Of a stretch of 64,000 nucleotides of DNA, positions 25,390 to 33,705 are shown piece after piece. Position numbers and translations under genes: made by a program. Origin of the DNA: Rhizobium sp. CCGE 510. Its GTDB lineage: Bacteria; Pseudomonadota; Alphaproteobacteria; Rhizobiales; Rhizobiaceae. The stretch covers positions 62,001 through 126,000 of the forward strand of contig NZ_AEYF01000055.1 of NCBI RefSeq assembly GCF_000292525.1, written 5' to 3'. Position 1 is the first letter of the stretch; each line of letters opens with the position of its first letter. The notes under the pieces were generated by a model. The model worked only from the letters and a program-made list of their open reading frames with translations, did no database searches and was not told the DNA's origin.

Positions 25390-25653
25390 TTAATCGCGCT
25401 CGACGAATTTGTTGAAGCGGCTGGTCTTCCCGTCCTTGGTCTTGTCCTGGTAGAGAAAAGCCAGCTTGTTCTGGTCGAAGATCTTGAAGAATTCGTCCCA
25501 ACCGATCTCGTCGAATTCCTCTTCCTTTTCTCCGAAGTCGATGCGCAGCACGCCGCCTTTGCCGCCGGCGCGGATAACCGCCGGCTTACCATCGCGTTTC
25601 TCAGCCCATTTCTGTATTGCCTCGTGGTCCGTCGTCGTCTCTGAACTGCTCAT
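25390..25653 (-). CDS. Small acidic hypothetical protein
   Basis: An 87-residue soluble protein. ATG at 25653 was chosen over the ATG at 25665 because GGAGG lies 5 bases upstream of it. The sequence (EAIQKWAEKRDGKPAVIR, then GGVLRIDFGEKEEEFDEIGWDEFF, ending in DGKTSRFNKFVER) is a compact alpha/beta protein common in rhizobia. Some genomes label it a glucan-branching enzyme, which is not credible at this size. Function unknown. It converges on the SDR gene. Confidence 0.72.
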   Translation of the reverse strand: MSSSETTTDHEAIQKWAEKRDGKPAVIRAGGKGGVLRIDFGEKEEEFDEIGWDEFFKIFDQNKLAFLYQDKTKDGKTSRFNKFVERD

Positions 25654-25698
25654 TGCTGCCTCCATCTGTTTTCGAATTCGGCGTAGATCGTCGGGCCG

Positions 25699-25944
25699 TC
25701 ACAGCAGCGGTTGCCTTTGCTTCCAGTTGCGATAGGGCGCGAGCAGCTCGCCGGGATAGCGCCGCTCGATCTCGCTTTCGGTCAAAGCAATCCGGGGAAG
25801 GATCTCTTCCGCTGCGTCCTCCCTGGAAATGTCGCTGGCCTTTTCCAGCGCGCTCATAATCATGAACACCTCGTCGTCGGTCATCGCCTCTAGGCGGGAG
25901 GCAAGGTCTTCGACCGGTTCGTTGATAAGTGGGTTCGTGGACAC
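25699..25944 (-). CDS. Small hypothetical protein
   Basis: An 81-residue helical acidic protein of no recognised family (LASRLEAMTDDEVFMIMSALEKA, then a SREDAAEEILPRIALTE segment). GTG at 25944 is preferred to the ATG at 25980: GAGG lies 5 bases before it, and the EcfG-type -10 element at 25991-25994 would leave almost no leader for the upstream ATG. If the ATG is used the protein is 93 residues. Confidence 0.6.
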   Translation of the reverse strand: MSTNPLINEPVEDLASRLEAMTDDEVFMIMSALEKASDISREDAAEEILPRIALTESEIERRYPGELLAPYRNWKQRQPLL

Positions 25945-25990
25945 TGACACCTCAGGGAAACGGAATTTCCTAGTTTGCATATGCCTGTCG

Positions 25991-26015
25991 AACTTCGCCC
26001 TTCACACTAAGTTCC
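25991..26015 (-). promoter_or_regulatory. EcfG-type promoter candidate for the small gene at 25699
   Basis: Minus strand GGAAC (26015-26011), 17 bases, GTT (25993-25991), with A before GTT. It sits 47 bp upstream of the GTG start. Confidence 0.5.
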
Positions 26016-26124
26016 CCACATGGACCGGGCAGCGCATCGCAATGACGGGGCCGTCCCTTGTTCCCATTCTTCTGCCGGGCCGGGAGCTTGCCCCTAGCCA
26101 CAAAGCCGACAGTGGAGTTGCTCC

Positions 26125-27063
26125 ATGGATATGACGCAAAGCCGAGATCGCATGGTGGAGCACCAATTGACGCGTCGTGGCATTCGCGATCGTAGCGTCA
26201 CCGAGACGATGCGCACGGTGCCGCGCGAAAAATTCGTCTCTTCAGGCTGTGAGGAATTCGCCTACGAGGATGCGCCGCTGTCGATCGGCGAGGGCCAGAC
26301 GATTTCTCAGCCGTTCATTGTGGCCCTGATGCTCGAAAAGGCCGAGTTGAAAGCCGGCGACAAAGTACTCGAGGTCGGAACGGGCTCCGGCTACGCTTCA
26401 GCCCTGATGAGCCGAATAGTAGGGCAAGTCTATTCCGTCGAGCGCCATGAAAGTCTGGCGCTTCAGGCCCGGGAACGGTTCGAGACGCTCGGATACCACA
26501 ACATTGACCTTCGCGTAGGTGATGGCAGCAAGGGCTGGCCGGAAGCCGCCCCTTTCGATGCCATTATCGTTTCTGCGGCAGCACCCCAGGTGCCGCCCGC
26601 CTTGAAGGAGCAGTTGGGTGTTGGAGGGCGACTCATCATCCCGGTCGGCCGCAGCGAAGAGCAGCGCTTGAGACGCATTACCCGCAGCGGCGGGGCCGTG
26701 TTCGAAGATGAAGATCTCGGTGGGGTGGTCTTCGTTCCTCTGATCGGCGAAGACGCCTGGACTGCCGCACATCCGAGGTACACGGCGACGGTCGAGGTGA
26801 CGCAGTTTACGACCGACATCGGCCTCTCCTACGTGAAGAGGTGGTGGCCGCGCGCAGCGCATATCATCGATGGCGTTCCAACCGTCCTGGTGACGGATGG
26901 CGTCTACGACGAACGCGCGCTCAAAGGAGCCCGCCTGCAGAAGGACGATGTCATGCAAGCGGCTCGACGTCAGGAAGGCATCGAGAGCGTGACGGAAATA
27001 GAATTTGCCATCCTCGAAGTGAGCGGCAACATCAGCATCATCAAGAAGCAGAAATCCGGCTGA
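26125..27063 (+). CDS. Protein-L-isoaspartate O-methyltransferase fused to a YetF (DUF421) C-terminal domain
   Basis: A 312-residue fusion. Residues 1-210 are a protein repair methyltransferase that uses SAM to methylate L-isoaspartyl residues. Motif I is KVLEVGTGSGYASA, PLSIGEGQTISQPF is the substrate-side signature of Pcm, and GGRLIIPVG is the post-III motif. Residues about 238-310 do not belong to Pcm. They match the cytoplasmic C-terminal domain of YetF/DUF421 proteins: IIDGVPTVLVTDGVYDE, then RLQKDDVMQAARRQEGI and EIEFAILEVSGNISIIKK. The transmembrane half of YetF is absent. The linker (213-237) is short. GTGGAG precedes ATG 26125 by 7 bases. Pcm proper is usually about 210-220 residues, so the extra domain explains the length. 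Confidence 0.9.
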   Translation: MDMTQSRDRMVEHQLTRRGIRDRSVTETMRTVPREKFVSSGCEEFAYEDAPLSIGEGQTISQPFIVALMLEKAELKAGDKVLEVGTGSGYASALMSRIVGQVYSVERHESLALQARERFETLGYHNIDLRVGDGSKGWPEAAPFDAIIVSAAAPQVPPALKEQLGVGGRLIIPVGRSEEQRLRRITRSGGAVFEDEDLGGVVFVPLIGEDAWTAAHPRYTATVEVTQFTTDIGLSYVKRWWPRAAHIIDGVPTVLVTDGVYDERALKGARLQKDDVMQAARRQEGIESVTEIEFAILEVSGNISIIKKQKSG

Positions 27064-27070
27064 CAATCGG

Positions 27071-27095
27071 GGAACTCTCGGCTCGTCCGATAGTT
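27071..27095 (+). promoter_or_regulatory. EcfG-type promoter candidate for the DUF4142 gene
   Basis: GGAAC at 27071-27075, 17 bases, GTT at 27093-27095 (A before GTT). It ends 28 bp upstream of the ATG at 27124. Confidence 0.5.
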
Positions 27096-27123
27096 GAGCG
27101 GATGATCAACCCAGGAGATCCCG

Positions 27124-27651
27124 ATGAAACGCTTTATTATCGCCTCGCTCGCCCTCTCGCTTGCCGTCCCGGCCTTCGCACAATCCGCGGCCGAACAGAC
27201 CGGCGTCAATTCTCTGATCGGCGTCCCGCCGAAAACAGAGGATTTCGTCAAGGAAGCAGCGACCAGCGACATGTTCGAAATCGCCTCCAGCAAGCTGGCT
27301 GTCGAACGCGGTGACGATGCGACGAAAGCTTTTGCGCAGCAGATGGTCGCCGACCATCAAAAGACCAGCGACGAACTGAAGGCATTGGTCTCCGGCGGCA
27401 AGGTCAAAGCTGCCCTTCCCAGCGCCATGACGTCGGCTCAGCAAAGCATGCTCGACAAGCTGAACGGTCTGCAGGGCGACGATTTCAACAAGCAATATCA
27501 CTCGGACCAGGAGTCCGCCCACGAAGACGCCGTCGATCTCTTCAAGCGCTATGGCGACGAAGGAGATAATCCCGAACTGAAGGCATGGGCCGCAAGCACC
27601 CGGCCTGCTCTGGAACATCACCTTGAGATGGCCAGAGAGCTCAATAAGTAG
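27124..27651 (+). CDS. Secreted DUF4142 protein
   Basis: A 175-residue exported helical protein. A clear signal peptide (residues 1-20, ending SLAVPAFAQS) is followed by a ferritin-like four-helix DUF4142 domain. Typical landmarks are DFVKEAATSDMFEIASSKLA, FAQQMVADHQKTSDELK and the C-terminal LEHHLEMARELN with conserved His. Family members are induced by stress in many Proteobacteria but have no proven biochemical function; envelope location is expected. AGGAG lies 6 bases before the ATG. It follows the Pcm fusion by 60 bp but has its own EcfG-type promoter. Confidence 0.88.
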   Translation: MKRFIIASLALSLAVPAFAQSAAEQTGVNSLIGVPPKTEDFVKEAATSDMFEIASSKLAVERGDDATKAFAQQMVADHQKTSDELKALVSGGKVKAALPSAMTSAQQSMLDKLNGLQGDDFNKQYHSDQESAHEDAVDLFKRYGDEGDNPELKAWAASTRPALEHHLEMARELNK

Positions 27652-27813
27652 GCAGGGAAAGCAAGAGTCGTCCGAAAGGCTGAGAGGTCGAGGTGATCTC
27701 GTCATTCGGCCTGTCAGTATGCAACGCCGATGATGCCTGGCACGCCGAACGGGAAGTGGACGTCTCAGGCATTCCGACGATCCGGGCGGCCTGAGAAAAA
27801 GCGCCGATCTGCC

Positions 27814-28578
27814 TCAGAAGGACAGGTCGAGCGCCCGGCCCTCGAACAACCGGTCGCGGGAGCCCTCGAGATGCGCTTTCATCAGCCTTTGCGCATCGTC
27901 AGGCAGGCCATCGGCGATCGCTTTGTAGATGGCGTTATGCTCTTCGTAGACCTGTTCCAGCCCTTGGCGGGGCCCAAGCAGCGAAAGGCCGTGGAGATGC
28001 ATGCCGACGGCGATATGTGCCTTCAGCGCATCGATCGACGCCGTATAATAGTGATTGTTGGCTGCCTCCGTCACCGCGCGATGGAAGATGAAATCGGCAT
28101 CGGTGCGGTGAAGCTGATGGCTGGTCGCCTCGCGCAGATCCGCAAGGGCGCCGGCGATTTTTTGGATCGCCTGCTCATTGCGGCGCTTGGCGGCGAAATA
28201 GGCGGCGGCCGGCTCGATGGTCAGGCGGAATTCGTAGCAGCGCTGAATGTCGGCGATCGTCTTGACCGGCGAATAGGCGAGCTGCGTCGTCGGCGATCCA
28301 TGGGCGCTGACGAAGGTGCCGGCGCCCTGCCGGGCATAGACCATGCCCTGGTCGCGCAGGCGGGCCAGCGCATCGCGGACGATCGGCCTGGAAACACCCA
28401 GCATCGAGGCAAGTTCATGTTCGCCGGGAAGACGTGAATCCGGCGGATAGTTTCCGCCGCGGATACGCTCGAGCAGTTGGTCGAAGACGCGATCGACCAG
28501 CTTGACGGCCTTGCCGCGTTCGGGCTTGCCCGGCGGGCCGGCTTCCGCGTTCAAAGATTCGCCATTCACTTCAACCAC
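27814..28578 (-). CDS. GntR-family transcriptional regulator, FadR subfamily
   Basis: A 254-residue regulator. An N-terminal winged helix (RIRGGNYPPDSRLPGEHELA, then MLGVSRPIVRDALARLRDQG) is followed by a helical FCD effector domain. The FCD has metal-binding His positions suggested by DADFIFHRAVTEAANN and MKAHLEGSRDRL. GTG start with GGGAG upstream. It is the last gene of the minus-strand ABC-kinase operon, 21 bp after the DUF1537 kinase, so it is most likely the local regulator of this operon and of the divergent catabolic genes. FCD regulators usually bind small organic acids. Confidence 0.9.
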   Translation of the reverse strand: MVEVNGESLNAEAGPPGKPERGKAVKLVDRVFDQLLERIRGGNYPPDSRLPGEHELASMLGVSRPIVRDALARLRDQGMVYARQGAGTFVSAHGSPTTQLAYSPVKTIADIQRCYEFRLTIEPAAAYFAAKRRNEQAIQKIAGALADLREATSHQLHRTDADFIFHRAVTEAANNHYYTASIDALKAHIAVGMHLHGLSLLGPRQGLEQVYEEHNAIYKAIADGLPDDAQRLMKAHLEGSRDRLFEGRALDLSF

Positions 28579-28599
28579 GTCATTCTCCCCGGCGGTATC

Positions 28600-29664
28600 T
28601 TATGCCGCCTGATTCCAAAGAACCAGTTTTAACAAACTATCCGGATTGCCGAAGCCCCCCGACTTCACGGCGCATCGAAATTGCCGCCCGTCAGCGACCG
28701 TGACATCGAACCACGGCACGCCCGGTTCGATTTCGCCCTTCGGCGCCAGCACCCTGACCCCAAGGGCCTGGAAAACGGCAAGCGCCGTATCGCCGCCGCC
28801 GACCATCAGCATCTCAGGCTTGGTATCGTCGATGGCCAACCTGACGCTTGCTGCAAAGCGGCGGGCGACCAGTGCTGTATCGGCCTCCATCTCGCCGGTG
28901 CAGCGCAGCAGTGCCGGCAGCGCCAGGCCCTCGCCGCATTCGATCTCGCCCATCGGCGCGTCCGCCAGCACGCGCAAGGCGCCCGAGGCTTCGAGCCGGT
29001 TCATCTGGACTGAGGTGATCGGATCGCGTGAGCCAAAGGCAAACAGCGTTCGCGGGGTCGCCGTAAATTCCGTCATCGGCCCCCGCCCCGTCTCGCCGAG
29101 CCGGCGGGCGAATGCGCCACCGAGACCACGCGCACCGACGCCGAGCGTCGTCAGCCAGTCATGGCCCTCGGCGATCTGATCGAGATCGCCATCATCCTCG
29201 GCATCGGCAACGACCACATTGTCCGCGTTGCCCTCGAACAGCGTGGCGATCGGCAGCGGCTTATTGACGCCGCGGCCGACGACACAGCCGCGGTAGGTCA
29301 CGCGTTCCTGATCGGGAATGGCGGGCGCCACGAGGATATTCTTCAGGCCAAGCGCCAGCGCCAGCGCCAGGCTTTCCGCAGCGACATTGCCCTTCAGCCT
29401 GGAGTCGATCTTCTTCATCACGATTGAAGGTCTCGCGTCACGAATGACTTCGGCAGCCGATCGAACCCTCTCGGCAGCTTCACGCTCACTGAGCGCCCGA
29501 GAGGCGGTATTGATGACCAGGACATCGCAGCCGGTGGCGATCGCATCCTGTGCCGCCTCGACATCGATGGCGACCGCAACCGAAAGGCCGGCCGCGACAA
29601 AGGGCGTGCCGGTATCGAGCGCACCCGTCAGATCATCGGCAATGATCGCAGCCTTCAGCGTCAT
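28600..29664 (-). CDS. Four-carbon acid sugar kinase (DUF1537 family)
   Basis: A 354-residue kinase of the DUF1537 family, whose characterised members phosphorylate four-carbon sugar acids (threonate, erythronate, 3-oxo-tetronate) at C4. The N-terminal substrate domain starts IIADDLTGALDTG with the conserved DDxTG. KKIDSRLKGN is a second family signature. The C-terminal nucleotide domain shows VGGGDTALAV and VKSGGFGNPDSL. The length is somewhat below the common 420 residues. It overlaps the ABC ATPase upstream by 4 bases (ATGA). Together with the PdxA-like gene at 39.2 kb it matches the kinase plus PdxA2 pair known for D-threonate catabolism; the precise substrate here is inferred. Confidence 0.87.
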   Translation of the reverse strand: MTLKAAIIADDLTGALDTGTPFVAAGLSVAVAIDVEAAQDAIATGCDVLVINTASRALSEREAAERVRSAAEVIRDARPSIVMKKIDSRLKGNVAAESLALALALGLKNILVAPAIPDQERVTYRGCVVGRGVNKPLPIATLFEGNADNVVVADAEDDGDLDQIAEGHDWLTTLGVGARGLGGAFARRLGETGRGPMTEFTATPRTLFAFGSRDPITSVQMNRLEASGALRVLADAPMGEIECGEGLALPALLRCTGEMEADTALVARRFAASVRLAIDDTKPEMLMVGGGDTALAVFQALGVRVLAPKGEIEPGVPWFDVTVADGRQFRCAVKSGGFGNPDSLLKLVLWNQAA

Positions 29665-30653
29665 GTAATCTCTGCCATATTGACGGCGTGGCAGGCGACG
29701 AGATGGCCGGGCTTGGCCTCCATCCAGGCGGGAATAACCTTGCTGCAGACATCCATGGCGATCGGGCAGCGGGTGTGGAAACGGCAGCCGGAAGGCGGGT
29801 TCAGCGGGCTCGGCACATCGCCCTGCAGGATCTGGCGCTGGCGGGTGCGCTCATGCTCTGGATCGGTCTCCGGGACAGCCGACAGCAGCGCCCTGGTATA
29901 GGGATGCAGCGGATTGTCGAACAGTTCCTCGCGGCTGGCAAGCTCGGCAAGCCGCCCCAGATACATGACGCCGACGCGGGTGCTGATGTGGCGCACCACC
30001 GCCAGATCGTGGGCGATGAACAGATAGGTCAGCCCATATTTCTCCTGCAGATCGAGCAGCAGGTTGATGATCTGTGCCTGGATCGACACGTCGAGCGCCG
30101 AGATCGCCTCGTCGCAGACGATGAATTTCGGCTGGCAGGCAAGCGCCCGGGCGATGACGACACGCTGGCGCTGGCCGCCGGAAAGCTCATGCGGGTAACG
30201 CTGGGCAAATCGCGTGGGCAGGCCGACATCGGTGAGCAGCGTCGCCACCTTCCCCTTCAGCTCGGCCTTGGTGCAGAGCTTGTGAAAGAGGATCGGCTCG
30301 CCGATCGCCTCGCCCACCGTCATACGCGGATTGAGCGTCGAATAGGGATCCTGGAAGACGATCTGCAGGTCGCGGCGGAAGGGCCGCATCTGCTTTTCGC
30401 CGAGTGTCGCAAGGTCCTGGCCCTGATAAATGACCTTGCCGCTGGTCGCCTTGTAGAGGTTGAGGATGGTGAAGCCGGTCGTCGATTTGCCGCAACCGGA
30501 TTCGCCGACGAGGCTCAGCGTCTCGCCTTCCATGATGTCGAGGTTGACGTTGTCGAGCGCATAGACCGTTGCCGAGCGTTCGCCAAAGGCGCCGAGCTTG
30601 ACGTGGAAATGCTTGACCAGATTTTCGACCTTAAGCAGCGGTTGAGCAGCCAT
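29661..30653 (-). CDS. Peptide-type ABC transporter ATP-binding protein (DppF/OppF-like)
   Basis: A 330-residue ATPase. Walker A is GESGCGKST, the Q-loop region is IVFQDPYSTLNPRMTVGE, the signature is LSGGQRQRVVIARAL, and Walker B is FIVCDEAISALD. The C-terminal oligopeptide-transporter zone is GRLAELASREELFDNPLHPYT, then the Cys-containing SGCRFHTRCPIAMDVC, which in relatives can bind an iron-sulfur cluster. ATG 30653 has AGGAGG 7 bases upstream and overlaps the preceding stop as TGATG. Paired with DppD-like at 30653-31660. Confidence 0.93.
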   Translation of the reverse strand: MAAQPLLKVENLVKHFHVKLGAFGERSATVYALDNVNLDIMEGETLSLVGESGCGKSTTGFTILNLYKATSGKVIYQGQDLATLGEKQMRPFRRDLQIVFQDPYSTLNPRMTVGEAIGEPILFHKLCTKAELKGKVATLLTDVGLPTRFAQRYPHELSGGQRQRVVIARALACQPKFIVCDEAISALDVSIQAQIINLLLDLQEKYGLTYLFIAHDLAVVRHISTRVGVMYLGRLAELASREELFDNPLHPYTRALLSAVPETDPEHERTRQRQILQGDVPSPLNPPSGCRFHTRCPIAMDVCSKVIPAWMEAKPGHLVACHAVNMAEIT

Positions 30654-31660
30654 CACGCGGCCTCCTGCATTCTCTGGACGACGAAACAGGCGGCCCGGTG
30701 ATTGCTGCTGCCGTTTAAGCGTTCAAGCTGCGGCACCTTTTCGTGGCAGATCGCCTCGGCGAGCGGGCAGCGCGGCGCAAACGGGCAGCCCTTCGGCCTC
30801 CGGCCGGGTTCCGGCGGCGTGCCGCCAATCGAACTCAGCCGGCTTGCCGGCGAGTCGGATAGCTTCGGGATCGAGGAAAGCAGGCCGCGGGTATAGGGAT
30901 GGCTGGGGCGGGCATAGAGCTCGTCGACCGGCGCATCCTCGACGACCGTGCCGGCATAGAGCACGGCGACGCGGTCGACCAGGCCGGCGATCAGCGCCAG
31001 ATCATGGGTAATCCAGACGACCGACATGCCGAGCTTGGCGCGCAGGTCCTTCACCAGATCGACGATCTGAGCCTGGATGGTAACATCGAGCGCCGTCGTC
31101 GGCTCATCGGCGATCAGAAGCTTCGGATTGCAGGCAAGGCCGATCGCGATCATCACGCGCTGGCGCATGCCACCGGAAAGCTCATGCGGAAAGGCCTGCA
31201 GGCGCTCTTCCGGGCCGGGAATGCCAACGAGGCGCAGAAGCTCGACGGCGCGGGCGCGGGCCGCTGCCTTTTTCATGCCGCGGTGATAGATCAGCGGCTC
31301 GCAGATCTGGTCGCCGACGCGCATGACGGGGTTGAGAGACGTCATCGGATCCTGGAAGACGAAGCCGATATCGCCGCCGCGCACCTTGCGCAGCTCGCGA
31401 TTCGACATCGTCTGCAGATCGCGCCCGTCGAAGGTGGCCGTTCCCTTGGTGACCTTGATCTTGTTCGGCAGCAGCCGCATCAGGCTCAGCATGGTCAGGC
31501 TCTTGCCGCAACCGGATTCGCCAACGACGCCGAGGGTCTCGCCCTTGTCGACGTGAAGATCGATGCCATCGACGACGACGGCCGGGCCATTGCGGCCGTC
31601 GATCTCGACGGTGAGACCCCTGACATCGAGCAGGCGTTCGGTGTTTTGGGTGTCGATCAT
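30653..31660 (-). CDS. Peptide-type ABC transporter ATP-binding protein (DppD/OppD-like)
   Basis: A 335-residue ATPase. The upstream open frame is a shadow; ATG 31660 overlaps the permease stop (ATGA). Walker A is GESGCGKSLT, the signature is LSGGMRQRVMIAIGL, and Walker B is LLIADEPTTALD. The Cys-rich C-terminus (KGCPFAPRCPLAEAIC) is typical of the oligopeptide_HPY domain. With DppF-like it forms a heterodimer for the transporter at 29.7-35.3 kb. Confidence 0.93.
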   Translation of the reverse strand: MIDTQNTERLLDVRGLTVEIDGRNGPAVVVDGIDLHVDKGETLGVVGESGCGKSLTMLSLMRLLPNKIKVTKGTATFDGRDLQTMSNRELRKVRGGDIGFVFQDPMTSLNPVMRVGDQICEPLIYHRGMKKAAARARAVELLRLVGIPGPEERLQAFPHELSGGMRQRVMIAIGLACNPKLLIADEPTTALDVTIQAQIVDLVKDLRAKLGMSVVWITHDLALIAGLVDRVAVLYAGTVVEDAPVDELYARPSHPYTRGLLSSIPKLSDSPASRLSSIGGTPPEPGRRPKGCPFAPRCPLAEAICHEKVPQLERLNGSSNHRAACFVVQRMQEAA

Positions 31661-32616
31661 TTGCTGCCCCGCGGATTGAGCGCGTCGTTGAGACCGTCGC
31701 CGAGGAAGCTGAAGGCAACCGAGGCAAGGCCGAGCACGGCCGCCGGAGCGGCGAGGAGATGCGGATAATGCTGCCAGACGCGAAGACCGTCCGAGATCAT
31801 GTTGCCCCAGCTCGGCGTTGGCGGATTGACGCCGACGCCCAAAAAGCTGAAGGCGCTTTCCAGCACCATTGCCGTGCCGAGACCGGCGCTGACCGAGACA
31901 ATCAGGGGGCCAAGCGCATTCGGCACGACGTAACGCTTGATGATGACCCAGTTCGAAAGACCGAGCGCCTGGGCCGCGGTGATATAGGGTCGGCTGCGGA
32001 TCGACAGAACCTGGGCGCGCACGAGACGGGCATAGGGCGGCCAGGAGATCAGCGCCATCGACCCGAAGACGAGGATGAAATCCACCCATATCGTTTGGCG
32101 GTAGAAAGGATTGAGGGTCTCGAGGTAACGCGCCTCCATCCATCGGGTGATCGGCGATTTCAGCGAAGCGTTGATGACGACGACGAGCAGCAGATTGGGC
32201 ACCGACATCGTCACGTCGGTCAGCCACATGATGGCGCGGTCGAAGGGGTTGCCGAAGAAACCGGCCACCGCGCCGAGCGTAAGACCGATCAACACCGCGA
32301 AGAAGGTGACGATGATGGCAACGAGGAAAGCGGTCCGCGTGCCGAAGACCACCCGGCTGAAGACGTCGCGGCCGAGGTCGTCGGTTCCAAAAAGATGGCT
32401 CATCGACGGCAGCGCGTTGCGGGCGTCGAGATCCTGGCTCAGATAGTCATAGGGCGTCAGGTAAGGCCCGAAGATCGCTGTGAAGGCGAGGATCACGACG
32501 ATAACCAGGCCGAAGACGGCGAGCTTGTTGCGCTTCAACCGATACCAGGCGTCGCGCCACAGGCTGACCGGTGGTTCCTCGACGGTTTCGGTGGTGGAGA
32601 GAGGGATTGCGGACAT
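31657..32616 (-). CDS. Peptide-type ABC transporter permease (DppC-like)
   Basis: A 319-residue inner-membrane permease. A cytoplasmic N-terminus (DAWYRLKRNK) precedes the first helix, followed by about five further helices. The EAA loop is in ARLVRAQVLSIRSRPYITAAQALG, which contacts the ATPase. MSHLFGTDDLGRDVFSRV is a DppC/OppC signature. It lies 2 bp after DppB (TGA, then ATG) and overlaps DppD. Confidence 0.93.
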   Translation of the reverse strand: MSAIPLSTTETVEEPPVSLWRDAWYRLKRNKLAVFGLVIVVILAFTAIFGPYLTPYDYLSQDLDARNALPSMSHLFGTDDLGRDVFSRVVFGTRTAFLVAIIVTFFAVLIGLTLGAVAGFFGNPFDRAIMWLTDVTMSVPNLLLVVVINASLKSPITRWMEARYLETLNPFYRQTIWVDFILVFGSMALISWPPYARLVRAQVLSIRSRPYITAAQALGLSNWVIIKRYVVPNALGPLIVSVSAGLGTAMVLESAFSFLGVGVNPPTPSWGNMISDGLRVWQHYPHLLAAPAAVLGLASVAFSFLGDGLNDALNPRGSK

Positions 32617-32618
32617 GG

Positions 32619-33575
32619 TCAGCGGCTCCTTCTTGCATCATTGGCGCGCGGGTCGAGCAGCGGATAGAGCACATCCACCAAAAGGTTCGACACCATCACC
32701 AGGAACGATCCGATTAGCGTGATCGCCAGGATGACCGGATAGTCGGAATTGATCAGCGCCTGCACCGTCAGGCGTCCGAGCCCCGGCAGGCCAAAGACCA
32801 GTTCGACGAAGATCGCGCCGTTGACGATGGTGATCATGATCAGGCCGAGTTGCGTCACCACAGGCGTCAGCACCGGCCGCAGGATATGGCGCAACGCCAC
32901 GATGATCTCCGGCACGCCCTTGGCACGGGCGGTGCGGACGAAATCCTCCGACAGCACCTCAATGACGGCAGCCCGGGTCTGCCGCACGATCAGCGCGATC
33001 GGCTGAAAGGAAAGCACGAGCAGCGGCAACAGGATGCGGACATCGAAGATGCCGCCCCAGCCATAGGGCACGCTGGCGCCCGGCAGCAGCACGATGAGGC
33101 CGACCATCAGCAGCGGCCCGGCGACATAGGCCGGGATCGCCCAGAGGAACAGAGCCGAGCCCAGAATGGCGTAGTCGAGGCGCGAGTTCTGGTTCAGCGC
33201 CGCGATCATGCCGAGCGGGATCGCAACGACGGTCGTCAGGACGACGGAACAGAGGGCGAGCTGGAAGGAGACGGGGGCGGCGGCTGAGACCATTGCCCAG
33301 ACGGCGCGGCCCGACGTCAGCGAGTTGCCGAATTGGCCGTGCAGCAGGTTCCAGATGTAAAGGCCGAACTGCTCGATGAAGGGCCTGTTGAGGCCAGCAC
33401 TTTCGCGGATGGCTTCGATGCGCTGCGGATTATAGGCGACGTCGCCCGGTGCGCGCAGGAAGATCAGCTTGATCGGGTCGCCGGCGCCATAGAAGGCCAG
33501 CGCGTAAACGGCCAGCATCACCACCAGAACGGAGGGAATCCAGATGGCAAACCGGGTTAGCACGTAGCGCAGCAT
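32619..33575 (-). CDS. Peptide-type ABC transporter permease (DppB-like)
   Basis: A 318-residue permease. ATG 33575 has GGGAGG 5 bases upstream; a GTG at 33581 is too close to it. The typical DppB start is MLRYVLTRFAIWIPSVLVV. The EAA region is VRQTRAAVIEVLSEDFVRTARAKGV. A large periplasmic loop follows helix 1. It is separated by about 130 bp from the solute-binding gene, whose ribosome-rich transcript probably continues. Confidence 0.92.
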   Translation of the reverse strand: MLRYVLTRFAIWIPSVLVVMLAVYALAFYGAGDPIKLIFLRAPGDVAYNPQRIEAIRESAGLNRPFIEQFGLYIWNLLHGQFGNSLTSGRAVWAMVSAAAPVSFQLALCSVVLTTVVAIPLGMIAALNQNSRLDYAILGSALFLWAIPAYVAGPLLMVGLIVLLPGASVPYGWGGIFDVRILLPLLVLSFQPIALIVRQTRAAVIEVLSEDFVRTARAKGVPEIIVALRHILRPVLTPVVTQLGLIMITIVNGAIFVELVFGLPGLGRLTVQALINSDYPVILAITLIGSFLVMVSNLLVDVLYPLLDPRANDARRSR

Positions 33576-33705
33576 GGCCACCTCCCACCAGTTGTTCGAT
33601 GCGTTCTGTCCTTCGCAAAAGTCCGACAGATCGCATCTCTACTTGAAATTTGCGCGAAGACCTTGCGGCCTTCGCGCGCTTATCGCCAGGAATGATCGTT
33701 CAGGA

